A stretch of DNA of 64,000 bases from Nocardioides sp. REDSEA-S33_B3 (lineage in GTDB: Bacteria; Actinomycetota; Actinomycetes; Propionibacteriales; Nocardioidaceae). The stretch is from positions 27,189 to 91,188 of the forward strand of contig LUPK01000014.1 of assembly GCA_001627335.1 (NCBI GenBank). The letters run 5' to 3'. The notes beneath the pieces were generated by a model that saw only the letters and a list, made by a program, of their open reading frames with translations, ran no database searches and was not told the origin of the DNA. Each line of letters starts with the position of its first letter. The stretch's first letter is position 1. Position numbers and translations under genes: made by a program. Below, one piece after another: positions 52,016 to 60,590 of the stretch.

Positions 52016-52279
52016 ATGAGTGCCACCGAGACCGTCGCGAGCGTCACGATGTACAGCACCCCGTGGTGCGGCTACTGCCACCGACTCAAGAGCCAGATGG
52101 ACCGTGAGGGCATCGCGTACGCCGTCGTCGACATCGAGCAGGACCCCGACGCCGCGTTCATCGTCGAGCAGGTCAACGGTGGCAACCAGACCGTCCCGAC
52201 GCTCGTCTACTCCGACGGCTCCGCCCAGACCAACCCGTCGCTGGCCCAGGTCAAGGACAAGCTCGCCTCCCTGGGATGA
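52016..52279 (+). CDS. mrx1: Mycoredoxin 1
   Basis: Glutaredoxin-like protein of 87 residues with the active site Cys18-Gly-Tyr-Cys21 (TPWCGYCHRLKSQM) and the TVPTLVYSDG loop. Mycoredoxins reduce mycothiol mixed disulfides. ATG 52016 follows AGGAGGGG; an earlier frame extension overlaps uvrD2. Placement between uvrD2 and nudC matches the mycobacterial order. Confidence 0.93.
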   Translation: MSATETVASVTMYSTPWCGYCHRLKSQMDREGIAYAVVDIEQDPDAAFIVEQVNGGNQTVPTLVYSDGSAQTNPSLAQVKDKLASLG

Positions 52280-52286
52280 GGTGCCC

Positions 52287-52328
52287 GCCGAGCCGGCGCG
52301 TCCTTCCGGAAGGTAGCGCCGGTTCGGC
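52287..52328. terminator. Bidirectional terminator between mrx1 and nudC
   Basis: GCCGAGCCGGCGC (52287-52299) pairs with GCGCCGGTTCGGC (52316-52328) with one G-U pair; the loop itself holds CCTTCCGGAAGG. Confidence 0.75.
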
Positions 52329-52334
52329 GTCGGG

Positions 52335-53255
52335 TCACCACTGACCGGGGAGCGGTCCGCCGTACCAGTGCTCGATGAGTGAGCGACTGATCGAGACGCC
52401 GCCGGGAAGCACCAGCGAGCCGGCCTCGGCCTGCTCGCGCATCTCGGCGCGGGTGAACCACCGGGCGTCCTCGAGCTCCTCGCGATCCACCTCGATCGCG
52501 GTGCTCTCAGCGCGCGCGACGAAGCCGAGCATCAAACTCGCCGGCAGCGGCCACGGCTGGTTGCCGAAGTAGTCGACCGCGCCGACGTGGACGCCGGTCT
52601 CCTCGAGCACCTCGCGGCGCACTGCGTCCTCCAGCGTCTCGCCGGGCTCGCAGAAGCCGGCGAGCGTGGAGAACCGGCCCTCGGGCCAGATCGCCTGGCG
52701 GCCCAGCAGGCAGCGCTCGTCGTCGCTGCCGGGCTCGCCGGAGGTGACGACCATGATCACCGCCGGGTCGGTGCGCGGGAACTGCGGCTTGCCGCACTGC
52801 GTGCAGACCAGCTCGTGACCACTGCGGCGCGGCTCCAGCTCGCCGGCGCAGCGCGGGCAGAAGCGGGTGACGAACAGCCACTCCGCCAGCCCGAGGGCGT
52901 GGAAGACCAGCGGGGCGTAGGCCAGCGCGTCGTCGGCCAGCGCCGGCAGCAGGCCGCGGAGCGGCAGCCACCCGTCGCCGCTGCGCGAGAGACCCGCGTC
53001 GGTGACGACCGCGAACCACGCGCGGCCCTGCCACTCCCCCAGCAGCACCCGGAGCCCGTCGGGGGCGTCGGCCGGCGAGACCCACTCGACCTTCCCGTCG
53101 GCGGGTCGGATGCGGGTGCCGGAGACGACCAGCACCCGGCTCTCGGGGTCGGCCCAGCGCTGCGCCAACCACGCGTCATCGGTACGACGCAGGGCGGCCC
53201 GGTCGTGCGGGTCGGCGGCCATCTGCAGGTGGGCGAAGTCAGGCGACGGGCTCAC
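52335..53255 (-). CDS. nudC: NADH/NAD+ diphosphatase (decapping-type NudC)
   Basis: Nudix enzyme of 306 residues that splits NAD(H) and can remove NAD caps from RNA. A zinc ribbon CPRCAGELEPRRSGHELVCTQCG lies in the middle, then GFCEPGETLEDAVRREVLEETGV (Nudix box) and the NADH-specific NQPWPLPASLMLGF. GTG start overlaps the SDR stop by GTGA. Matches Rv3199c in the conserved block. Confidence 0.94.
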   Translation of the reverse strand: MSPSPDFAHLQMAADPHDRAALRRTDDAWLAQRWADPESRVLVVSGTRIRPADGKVEWVSPADAPDGLRVLLGEWQGRAWFAVVTDAGLSRSGDGWLPLRGLLPALADDALAYAPLVFHALGLAEWLFVTRFCPRCAGELEPRRSGHELVCTQCGKPQFPRTDPAVIMVVTSGEPGSDDERCLLGRQAIWPEGRFSTLAGFCEPGETLEDAVRREVLEETGVHVGAVDYFGNQPWPLPASLMLGFVARAESTAIEVDREELEDARWFTRAEMREQAEAGSLVLPGGVSISRSLIEHWYGGPLPGQW

Positions 53256-53893
53256 GGGTAGCTCACCTCCGCGCGCCACTCGTGGGGGTCCTGCCGGGTG
53301 GCGGCCAGGATCGCGGCGGCCACCTTGTCGGGGGTGAAGGTGCCCTCCGAGGACAGCGTGCCCCGCACGGTGACCGAGACCGCGCGGATGCCGTCGGGCT
53401 CCAGCGTCCGGTCGAGCGAGATCACCAGGTTGCGCAGCCCCGCCTTCTGCACGCCCAGCGAGGCGGCGCGGTGCCACGGCTCGTCGGCGGCCATCGACCC
53501 GGTCGCGCTGACCCGGGCCCCGGCGGACATCCACGGGTGCGCGGCCTGCACCGCGATCAGGAGCGCACCGACGCCGACGGCGACGTCGTCGAGCAGGTTC
53601 TGCAGCCCGAGCCGCAGCGGGTCGGCCTCGCGGAAGACGCTGGGGTTGACGTGCAGCACGTCGACACGTCCGAGCCGCTCGGCGAGGTCCTCGACGGCCT
53701 GGCCGCCCGTCACCGGGTCGGCAACGTCGGCCACCCGGCGCTCGACCCGCACCCCGTGCAGGCTGGCGGCGAGATCGGCCAGCGCCGCCTCGTCGTTGCC
53801 CACCAGACCGACCGACCAACCCTCCGCGGCGTAGAGCCGGGCGAGGGAGCCGCTGACCCCCCGGCCCGCGCCGACCACGATCACAGCGCTCAT
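53252..53893 (-). CDS. Short-chain dehydrogenase/reductase family protein
   Basis: Rossmann-fold protein of 213 residues. The cofactor loop is VVGAGRGVSGSLARLYA, a GxxxGxG variant with Ser, and VLHVNPSVF stands in place of NNAG. The usual catalytic YxxxK is not seen: the corresponding region reads AASLGVQKAGLRNL, with Gln-Lys and no Tyr. The protein may thus bind NAD(P) without classical SDR catalysis. It takes the place of the K+ channel-like gene (Rv3200c) in the mycobacterial order and is 10 bases downstream of adnB. Confidence 0.82.
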   Translation of the reverse strand: MSAVIVVGAGRGVSGSLARLYAAEGWSVGLVGNDEAALADLAASLHGVRVERRVADVADPVTGGQAVEDLAERLGRVDVLHVNPSVFREADPLRLGLQNLLDDVAVGVGALLIAVQAAHPWMSAGARVSATGSMAADEPWHRAASLGVQKAGLRNLVISLDRTLEPDGIRAVSVTVRGTLSSEGTFTPDKVAAAILAATRQDPHEWRAEVSYP

Positions 53894-53903
53894 GGGGTCG
53901 AGC

Positions 53904-56900
53904 CTACGGAGCGGTCGCATCCCCCCGCAGGATCGCCTCGAGCTCGTCGCGACCGGGCAGGTCCGTGGGCTCGACGACCCGACCGGTGCGCACGTAGTAG
54001 AACGCCGTGCGCACCTCCTCGGGCGCCAGGTCGTGCAGCTCGGCCCAGGCCAGCCGGTAGAGGGCGAGCTGCAACGCGTCGGCGTCGGCGCTGCGGTTGG
54101 TCTTCCAGTCCACGAGCAGGAAGGTGCCGTCGGCCTCGCGGTAGACCGCGTCGATGCGTCCGCGCACGACCTGGCCGCCGAGCACCAGCGAGAACGGCGC
54201 CTCCACCTGGTGCGGCACCCGGGAGCCGAACGGGCCCTCCTCGAAGGCGGCCACGAGGTCCTTGAGGTCGGCCTCGTCCTCGATGCCGGCGTCGCCCCGA
54301 CCGGGGAGGTCGTCGGCGTCGAAGAGGTCCTGCTGACCGAAGCGGGCCTCCACCCACGCGTGGAAGCGGGTGCCGAAGCGGGCCGCCGAGGACGGCGGTC
54401 GCGGCATCGGGCGGGCCAGCTCGCGGGCGAAGGCCTCCGGGTCCTCACGCAGCCGGGCGACCGCGGTGGCCGAGAGGCTGCTGGGCAGGCGCACCTCGAG
54501 GTGGGTGGCGCGGTCGCGGCGGGCCTCGGCGAGCAGCCGGTCGAGCTCGGTGTCCCAGTCGGCGACCACCGCCGCCTCGAGCATGTCCAGGCCCTCGTCG
54601 GGGGCCGCCGGGTCGGCGGCGCGCACCCGGGCCGCGGCCTCCAGGCGCAGCGCGGCCTCGCGGCCGGTCTCGGTGGAGGGCCAGGGGCGGGACGGGTCGA
54701 CGGCGTCGTACGGGTTGGGGTCACCCTTGGCCGGCTTGTCGCGCCAGCCGGGCACCTCCAGCCCCCACTCCTCCAGCTGCTCCTTGAGGGTGCGTTGGTA
54801 GTCCGAGGGTCCGAAGGGGGTGGCGCGCTCGGACCAGCAGTAGGAGGTGACCGCGAGCCGGTGGGCCGCACGGGTGACCGCGACGTAGCCCAGCCGCAGC
54901 TCCTCCTCGGCGTCGTGGGCGCGGGTGGCCTGGCGGTAGGCGTCGAGCGCGGGCTTGTCGTGGCCCTGCAGCTGCGGGAGGTCGGCGGCGTCGCCGCGCA
55001 GCGGGGCGGGCAGCACCGCGGGAGAAGAGGTCCACAGGGTGCGCGAGCGGTTGCTGGGGAAGCGGGTCTCGCAGGTGCCGACGAGGAAGACCGTGCCCCA
55101 CTCCAGGCCCTTGGAGCGGTGGACGGTGAGCAGCTTGACGGAGTCGGCGAGCGTCGGGGTCGCCAGGTCCAGGCCGTTGCCCTGGTCATCCTCGGCGGTG
55201 AGGTAGGCCAGCAGCGCGGGCAGGGTCACCGCGCCGTCGACGGCCTGGAAGTCCGCCACGGCCTTCACGAACAGGTCGAGGTTGTCGCGCCGCGCCTCGG
55301 CCGCGGGACTGACGGCCGAGGCCAGCTCCACGTCGGCACCGGTGGTGTCGATGACGCGGCGCACCACGTCGAGCAGCGGCTCCCCGACCGAGGAGCGCAG
55401 CGAGCGCAGCTCGCCGGCCAACAGGCCGAAGCGCTCGCGCGCCTCCTCGGAGTAGGGCAGGTCGCCGGGGTCGGACAGGGCGTCGTCGAGGGAGGGCACC
55501 TCGGCCGGGTCGACACCGTCGGCGATGGAGACGAGGTGGTCGAGGACCGTCGCGTGCTCGACGCGCGTCTGCATCCCGGCGATCTCCTTGGCCCGCTCGG
55601 CCAGCAGCCGCAGGTCGCGCGGCCCGATCGCCCAGCGGGGACCGGTGAGCAGGGTCAACAGCGCGTCGTTGGCGGTGACGTCGTGCAGCAGCGTCAGCAC
55701 GGCGACGACCTCGGCCACCTCCGGGAGCCGGAGCAGCCCCGAGAGCCCCACGATCTCGACGGGAACGCCGGCGGCGGTCAGCGCGTCGAAGACGTCGGCG
55801 GCGTGCTGGTTGTCACGGACCAGCACGCCGATGTCGGACCACGACTGGCCGCCCTCGTGGACCGCGCGCACCTGCTCGGTCAGCCAGGTCAGCTCGTCGG
55901 CGTGGGTCTCGTGGACCGCGACCTCGACCGTGCCGTCGTCGGCCTCGGGCTTGGCCTCCAGCGGCTCGACCTGCGGGTAGGCGTCCAGCAGCGGGCCGGC
56001 CAGCCGGTTGGCGGCGTCGAGGATGCGGCGGTCGCTGCGCCGGTTGACCGTCAGCGGGTAGGTCGGCACCGTCTCCCCCGCGGCGGCGGGGAAGGTGTGC
56101 TCGAAGCCGAGGATGTTGGAGACCGAGGCGCCGCGCCAGCCGTAGATGGCCTGGTTCGGGTCGCCGACCGCGGTGACGGCGTGCCCGAGCCCGGTCTCGG
56201 GCGTCGGGCCGGAGAAGAGACGGCCGAGCATCACGGCCTGCGCGACCGAGGTGTCCTGGTACTCGTCGAGGAGCACGACCTTGAACTTGCCGCGCTCGAC
56301 CGCTCCCACCGACGGCTGCTCGGAGGCCAGCCGCGCCCCGAGCTCGATCTGGTCGGAGAAGTCCATCAGCCCGAGGTCGGCCTTGAGCCGGCGGTAGCCG
56401 CCGACCAGCCCGAGCAGCTCCTGACGCCTGGTGATCGCGTGCAGCGCCTTCTCGATCGGCTCGCGCCAGGTCTTGCGGTTCTTGCCGGCCTCCTCCTCGG
56501 CCAGCGCCCGGCGGAACGACTCGGCCGCCCGGGCGTCGACCCGCTCGACGTCGGCCGGGGAGACGAGGTGCTCGCTCATCGCGCTGTCGAGGGCCAGGAG
56601 GTTCTGAATGACCGTGGGCGGGTGGTCCGACAGCGACCGGACGTCACCGGTCCAGCTGTCCACCACCCGGGCCCCCAGCTGGTAGCGCGCGGCATCGGTG
56701 ATGACCCGGGTGTCGGGCTCGTGACCGATGAGCAGGCCGTGCTCGCTGAGCAGGTTGGCGGCGTAGGCGTGGTATGTCAGCACCGTCGGCTCGAGCGCGT
56801 CGTCGGGCGCCTCCTCCAGCGGGCGCTGCTCCACGTCGAGCACGCCGGCAGCGCGCAGCGCGTCGCGGATGCGCGAGCGCAGCTCGCTGGCGGCCTTGGT

Positions 56901-57149
56901 GGTGAACGTCAGGCCCAGCACCTCGTCGGGACGCACCTGCCCGGTGAGCACCAGGTAGACGACGCGCGCGGCCATCAGCGTGGTCTTGCCCGACCCCGCA
57001 CCGGCCACCACGACCGCCGGGGCCAGGGGCGCGGATATCGCCCGCCACTGCTGGGGGCTCGCGGCGTAGGGGGTGCCCATGGCGGCCTGGAGCTGCTCGG
57101 GCGTGCGGATGTCCAGCGGTGCTGGGGTGGGCGGCTTCTGCTCGGTCAC
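53904..57149 (-). CDS. adnB: AdnB subunit of the AdnAB helicase-nuclease
   Basis: Dual helicase-nuclease of 1081 residues for processing double-strand breaks in actinobacteria. Helicase motifs: AGAGSGKT (Lys55), LLDEYQDTSVAQAVML, GDPNQAIYGWRGAS, TVNRRSDRRIL, VKLLTVHRSKGLEW. The RecB-type nuclease is at the C-terminus: HAWVEARFG, GRIDAVYRE and LLVDWKTNRSADADALQLALYRL. GTG start overlapping the adnA stop. In AdnAB, AdnB is the lead motor. Length and gene order match Rv3201c. Confidence 0.94.
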   Translation of the reverse strand: MTEQKPPTPAPLDIRTPEQLQAAMGTPYAASPQQWRAISAPLAPAVVVAGAGSGKTTLMAARVVYLVLTGQVRPDEVLGLTFTTKAASELRSRIRDALRAAGVLDVEQRPLEEAPDDALEPTVLTYHAYAANLLSEHGLLIGHEPDTRVITDAARYQLGARVVDSWTGDVRSLSDHPPTVIQNLLALDSAMSEHLVSPADVERVDARAAESFRRALAEEEAGKNRKTWREPIEKALHAITRRQELLGLVGGYRRLKADLGLMDFSDQIELGARLASEQPSVGAVERGKFKVVLLDEYQDTSVAQAVMLGRLFSGPTPETGLGHAVTAVGDPNQAIYGWRGASVSNILGFEHTFPAAAGETVPTYPLTVNRRSDRRILDAANRLAGPLLDAYPQVEPLEAKPEADDGTVEVAVHETHADELTWLTEQVRAVHEGGQSWSDIGVLVRDNQHAADVFDALTAAGVPVEIVGLSGLLRLPEVAEVVAVLTLLHDVTANDALLTLLTGPRWAIGPRDLRLLAERAKEIAGMQTRVEHATVLDHLVSIADGVDPAEVPSLDDALSDPGDLPYSEEARERFGLLAGELRSLRSSVGEPLLDVVRRVIDTTGADVELASAVSPAAEARRDNLDLFVKAVADFQAVDGAVTLPALLAYLTAEDDQGNGLDLATPTLADSVKLLTVHRSKGLEWGTVFLVGTCETRFPSNRSRTLWTSSPAVLPAPLRGDAADLPQLQGHDKPALDAYRQATRAHDAEEELRLGYVAVTRAAHRLAVTSYCWSERATPFGPSDYQRTLKEQLEEWGLEVPGWRDKPAKGDPNPYDAVDPSRPWPSTETGREAALRLEAAARVRAADPAAPDEGLDMLEAAVVADWDTELDRLLAEARRDRATHLEVRLPSSLSATAVARLREDPEAFARELARPMPRPPSSAARFGTRFHAWVEARFGQQDLFDADDLPGRGDAGIEDEADLKDLVAAFEEGPFGSRVPHQVEAPFSLVLGGQVVRGRIDAVYREADGTFLLVDWKTNRSADADALQLALYRLAWAELHDLAPEEVRTAFYYVRTGRVVEPTDLPGRDELEAILRGDATAP

Positions 57150-60100
57150 TGGCTCACCACCGGCCCTGCGGACTTGATCGGGCACAGCGGCACGAACGGG
57201 CAGTCGCGGCAGTGCTGGCCGGCGATGGCCGGGAAGCTCTCCTGGCGCAGCATCACCGCGGCGGTCTGCAGCCGGCGGCGCAGCTCCTGGCGCGCCTGGC
57301 CGTCCTCGGGCTGGACGTCCTGCGGCTGCACCTTGGCGGTGTCGCTGCCGTCCTCCAACCCGAGCTGGACCAGCTCGGCGCCGCCCGCCACGCCCGGCCC
57401 GCCGATCAGCGGGGAGACGACCTGGTCGAGGGCGCCGCGGTCGACGGCGTACTGGTAGAGGCCGAGCTGCAGGTGGGACTGCACGGAGGTCTGGCTCGGG
57501 GCGCTGCGCCCGGTCTTGAGGTCGACGACGACCACGCGGCCGTCGTGGTCGAGCTCGACGCGATCGGCGTAGCCGACCAGCCGCACCCGCTCGCCGTCGG
57601 GCAGGCCCACCTCGGTGGTGAAGCGGGACTCGGTGCCGACCAGGCGTCGGCGGTTGTCGTGGTGCCAGCGCAGGAAGCGGGCCAGGGCGACCTGGATGCG
57701 CTCGTGCTCGCGGGCGCGCGACCACGGCGTGCGGAACTCCAGGCGGCTCCACACCGCGTCGACCTGCTCCATCAGCAGGGCGAGTCCCTCGACGTCGGGA
57801 CCCGCGTCGAGCTCACCGGCGGAGACGCGCTCGGCGATCGCGTGCACCATCTGGCCGAGGTTGGCCGACTGGTGGGCGCGGACGATGCCGCCCGCCTCGT
57901 CGGCGAGGAACCACCGGGTCGGGCAGATGCCGAGCGCGTCGAGCACCGAGGCGGAGATCGAGACCGGCTGCTCGGGGTCGCGCAGCGGCTGCGCCGACAA
58001 CGAGGCTGAGCGGGTGCCCCACCAGGACGCCGGGTCGGCCTGCGGCACCAGCTGGCGGGTGTGGGAGCCGGAGCCGACGTGCTCGCCGGCCAGCCGGCGC
58101 AGCCGGACCGCTGCCGCCTGCCGCAGCGGCTCACTGGTCGCGGGGTCGGCCAGGGTGCGGCGCAGCTCGGCGACCAGGCCGTCCATCGACAGCGGTCGCC
58201 TGGGTCGGCCGATGATCGGCTCGATGCTCACCCCGAGCTCCTCGAGGAAGCGCGAGGGCTGCTCGCCCTCGTCGTCGGGCGAGGCGACCGCGGTGACGAC
58301 GAGTCGCTCGCGGGCGCGCGTGGCGGCGACGTAGAAGAGCCGACGCTCCTCCAGCAGCAGCTCGCGGCGCGAGACCGGCGGCACCAGCTCCCCGGCGCCG
58401 ATGCGGTCGGCCTGCAGCAGCGTGGAGCGGCGGCGCAGGTCGGGCCAGGCCTCGGCCTGCACGTGGGCGATGACGACCAGCCGCCACTCCAGGCCCTTGG
58501 AGCGGTGCGCGGTGAGCAGGCGTACGGCGGCGCCGCGCGCTCCCCGCTCGGCGAGCGTGTCGGCGGGGATCTGCTGGGCGACCAGCGTGTCGAGGAAGGC
58601 GCGCACGCCGAGGTGGTCGCGCTGCTCCTCGGCCCGCGCGGCGATCTCGAACAGCGCGCAGATGGAGTCCAGGTCGCGGTGGGCGCGGCGGGCGGCTCCC
58701 CCGCCCAGCTCGACCGAGCGGCGCAGCCGCTCGGGCAAACCGGTGCCGGACCACAGCCGCCACAGCAGCTCCTCGGCGGACTCGCCGGCCTCGAGGGCCG
58801 CCCGGGTGCCGGCCAGCAGGTCCGCGACCGCGCGGGCACGGTCGACGTCGGGCGCCTCGGCGCCGGTCGGCAGCCCCTCCAGCGCCGCGGGGTCGAGCAC
58901 GGCCTCGCGGAGCAGGTCGCGCGAAGGTCGCGGGGTGCGCTCCTCGGCGTGGGCGCGCTCCTTCTCGCGTGCGCGGAGGCGGCGCGCGAGCCGGCGTACG
59001 TCACCGGCATCGAGGCCGCCGAGCGGGCCGGTGAGCAGCGCCTCGGCACGGGCGGGACCGACGTGGTCGGGGTGGGCGGGGTCCTCCTCGTGGAGGTGGA
59101 CCACGGCGCGCAGGGCGTCGAGCAGCGGCAGCACGGCCGGGTCACGCACCAGCGGCAGCTCGTCGCTGGCCACCTCGACGGGCACACCGGCCGCACCCAG
59201 CGCCCGACGCAGCGGCGGGATCGAGCTGCGGCCCGAGCGCACCAGCACCGCCATCTCGTCCCACCCGATGCCGTCCTCGAGGTGGGCACGGCGCAGCAGG
59301 TCGGCGAGGTGCTCGGCCTCGGCACGCTCGGTGTCGAAGGTCCGCACCACCACGCGCCCCTCGACCCGGGCCCCCGAGCGCGGCATCAGGAAGGCCTCGC
59401 GGGCCGACTCGTCGATCGTGCCGGGCAGGCCGAGCCGGCCGGCGACGCGTTGGGCGGCGACGAGCAGACGCGGCCCGAAGCGACGGGTGGTGCGCAGCGC
59501 GACGACCGGCGCGGGGCCGCCGTCTGCCTGCGGGAACTGCGTGGGGAACTCCAGGATGCCGCGCACCTCGGCGCCGCGGAACGCGTAGATCGACTGGTGC
59601 GGGTCGCCGACGACCACCAGGTCGCGACCGTCGCCGGCCAGCGCGCGCAGCAGGGCGACCTGGCCGGGGTCGGTGTCCTGGTACTCGTCGACGAAGACGT
59701 GGCGCAGCCGCGCGCGTAGCTGGTCACGGTGCACCTCGGCCTCGAGCGTCGCGCGCCGGATCAGGTCGGGGTAGTCGGTGGCGCCCTGGGCGTCGAGGTT
59801 GGTGAGGTAGGAGTCGAGGAAGAGCCCCGCGGCGACCAGCTCGGGGGCGTCGTGGTCGCGGCCCAGCTGTGCCAGCTCGGGCCCCTCCAGCCCCTTCTCC
59901 CGGGCGCGGGAGAGCACCGCGTGCACCTCCTTGGCGAAGCCGCGGGTGCCGAGCGCGTGGTCGAGGGAGGAAGGCCAGCGCACGGACTCGGGCGTGTGCG
60001 CCAGCAGCTCGCGCAGCACCACGTCGCTCTCGGGCGCCGAGAGCAGCCGCAGCGGCGACTCGTAGAGCTCGGCCGGCGCGAACTCGCGGATCAGGCCGTA

Positions 60101-60439
60101 GGCGAAGGAGTGGAACGTCGAGGCCAGCGGCGTGCTCATCGTGCGCCCCAGGCGCGCGGTCACCCGGTCGCGCAGCTGCTCGGCGGCCTTCCGCGAGAAG
60201 GTCAGCGCCAGGACCTGCTCGGGGCGGGCCCCGTCCTCGATGCGGCGCGCGATCGCCTCGACCAGCGTCGTCGTCTTCCCCGTGCCAGGGCCGGCCAGCA
60301 CCAGCATCGGGCCGCCGGCGTGGTCGACGACGCGCTGCTGGTCGTCGTCGAGCGTCGGCACCACGGCTCCGGTGGCCTCCGGGCGCACCAGGACGTACGA
60401 CGTGTGGTCGCTGCTGCGCGACGTCGCTCGATCAGGCAC
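57146..60439 (-). CDS. adnA: AdnA subunit of the AdnAB helicase-nuclease
   Basis: Partner subunit of 1097 residues. Walker A is AGPGTGKTTTL (about 49-59), followed by VFVDEYQDTDPGQVALL, GDPHQSIYAFRGAE, VRLLTAHRSKGLEWRLV. The C-terminal nuclease has VVVVDLKTGRSAPSQTSVQSHLQLGLYQY and an iron-sulfur staple: Cys in LGICPTRWF plus HCRDCPFVPLC. GTG start at 60439; no ribosome binding site is clear. Transcribed first, then adnB, then the SDR and nudC genes, all with tight junctions, so a repair operon reading leftward. Confidence 0.94.
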   Translation of the reverse strand: MPDRATSRSSDHTSYVLVRPEATGAVVPTLDDDQQRVVDHAGGPMLVLAGPGTGKTTTLVEAIARRIEDGARPEQVLALTFSRKAAEQLRDRVTARLGRTMSTPLASTFHSFAYGLIREFAPAELYESPLRLLSAPESDVVLRELLAHTPESVRWPSSLDHALGTRGFAKEVHAVLSRAREKGLEGPELAQLGRDHDAPELVAAGLFLDSYLTNLDAQGATDYPDLIRRATLEAEVHRDQLRARLRHVFVDEYQDTDPGQVALLRALAGDGRDLVVVGDPHQSIYAFRGAEVRGILEFPTQFPQADGGPAPVVALRTTRRFGPRLLVAAQRVAGRLGLPGTIDESAREAFLMPRSGARVEGRVVVRTFDTERAEAEHLADLLRRAHLEDGIGWDEMAVLVRSGRSSIPPLRRALGAAGVPVEVASDELPLVRDPAVLPLLDALRAVVHLHEEDPAHPDHVGPARAEALLTGPLGGLDAGDVRRLARRLRAREKERAHAEERTPRPSRDLLREAVLDPAALEGLPTGAEAPDVDRARAVADLLAGTRAALEAGESAEELLWRLWSGTGLPERLRRSVELGGGAARRAHRDLDSICALFEIAARAEEQRDHLGVRAFLDTLVAQQIPADTLAERGARGAAVRLLTAHRSKGLEWRLVVIAHVQAEAWPDLRRRSTLLQADRIGAGELVPPVSRRELLLEERRLFYVAATRARERLVVTAVASPDDEGEQPSRFLEELGVSIEPIIGRPRRPLSMDGLVAELRRTLADPATSEPLRQAAAVRLRRLAGEHVGSGSHTRQLVPQADPASWWGTRSASLSAQPLRDPEQPVSISASVLDALGICPTRWFLADEAGGIVRAHQSANLGQMVHAIAERVSAGELDAGPDVEGLALLMEQVDAVWSRLEFRTPWSRAREHERIQVALARFLRWHHDNRRRLVGTESRFTTEVGLPDGERVRLVGYADRVELDHDGRVVVVDLKTGRSAPSQTSVQSHLQLGLYQYAVDRGALDQVVSPLIGGPGVAGGAELVQLGLEDGSDTAKVQPQDVQPEDGQARQELRRRLQTAAVMLRQESFPAIAGQHCRDCPFVPLCPIKSAGPVVSQ

Positions 60440-60590
60440 CGGGTCATCAGACCATCCGGCACCGACAGCGGCCTCCAGCAGGGGCGTTCACCGACCGGTC
60501 CCCCATCCCTCTCCGACACCACACCTGCGCCACACGCCCCGTCCCCCGCCGCTCGACAGCGTGTCGCCCGTGCCCGTCCCGCACGTGCCT

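Noticed and set aside
53894..55189. Long frame upstream of the SDR gene
   Set aside because: Pro/Arg/Ser-rich shadow of adnB in another frame.
53892..57458. Plus-strand frame of over 1,100 codons opposite adnB
   Set aside because: Gly/Arg/Gln-rich composition typical of an antisense shadow in very GC-rich DNA; adnB has all helicase and nuclease motifs.
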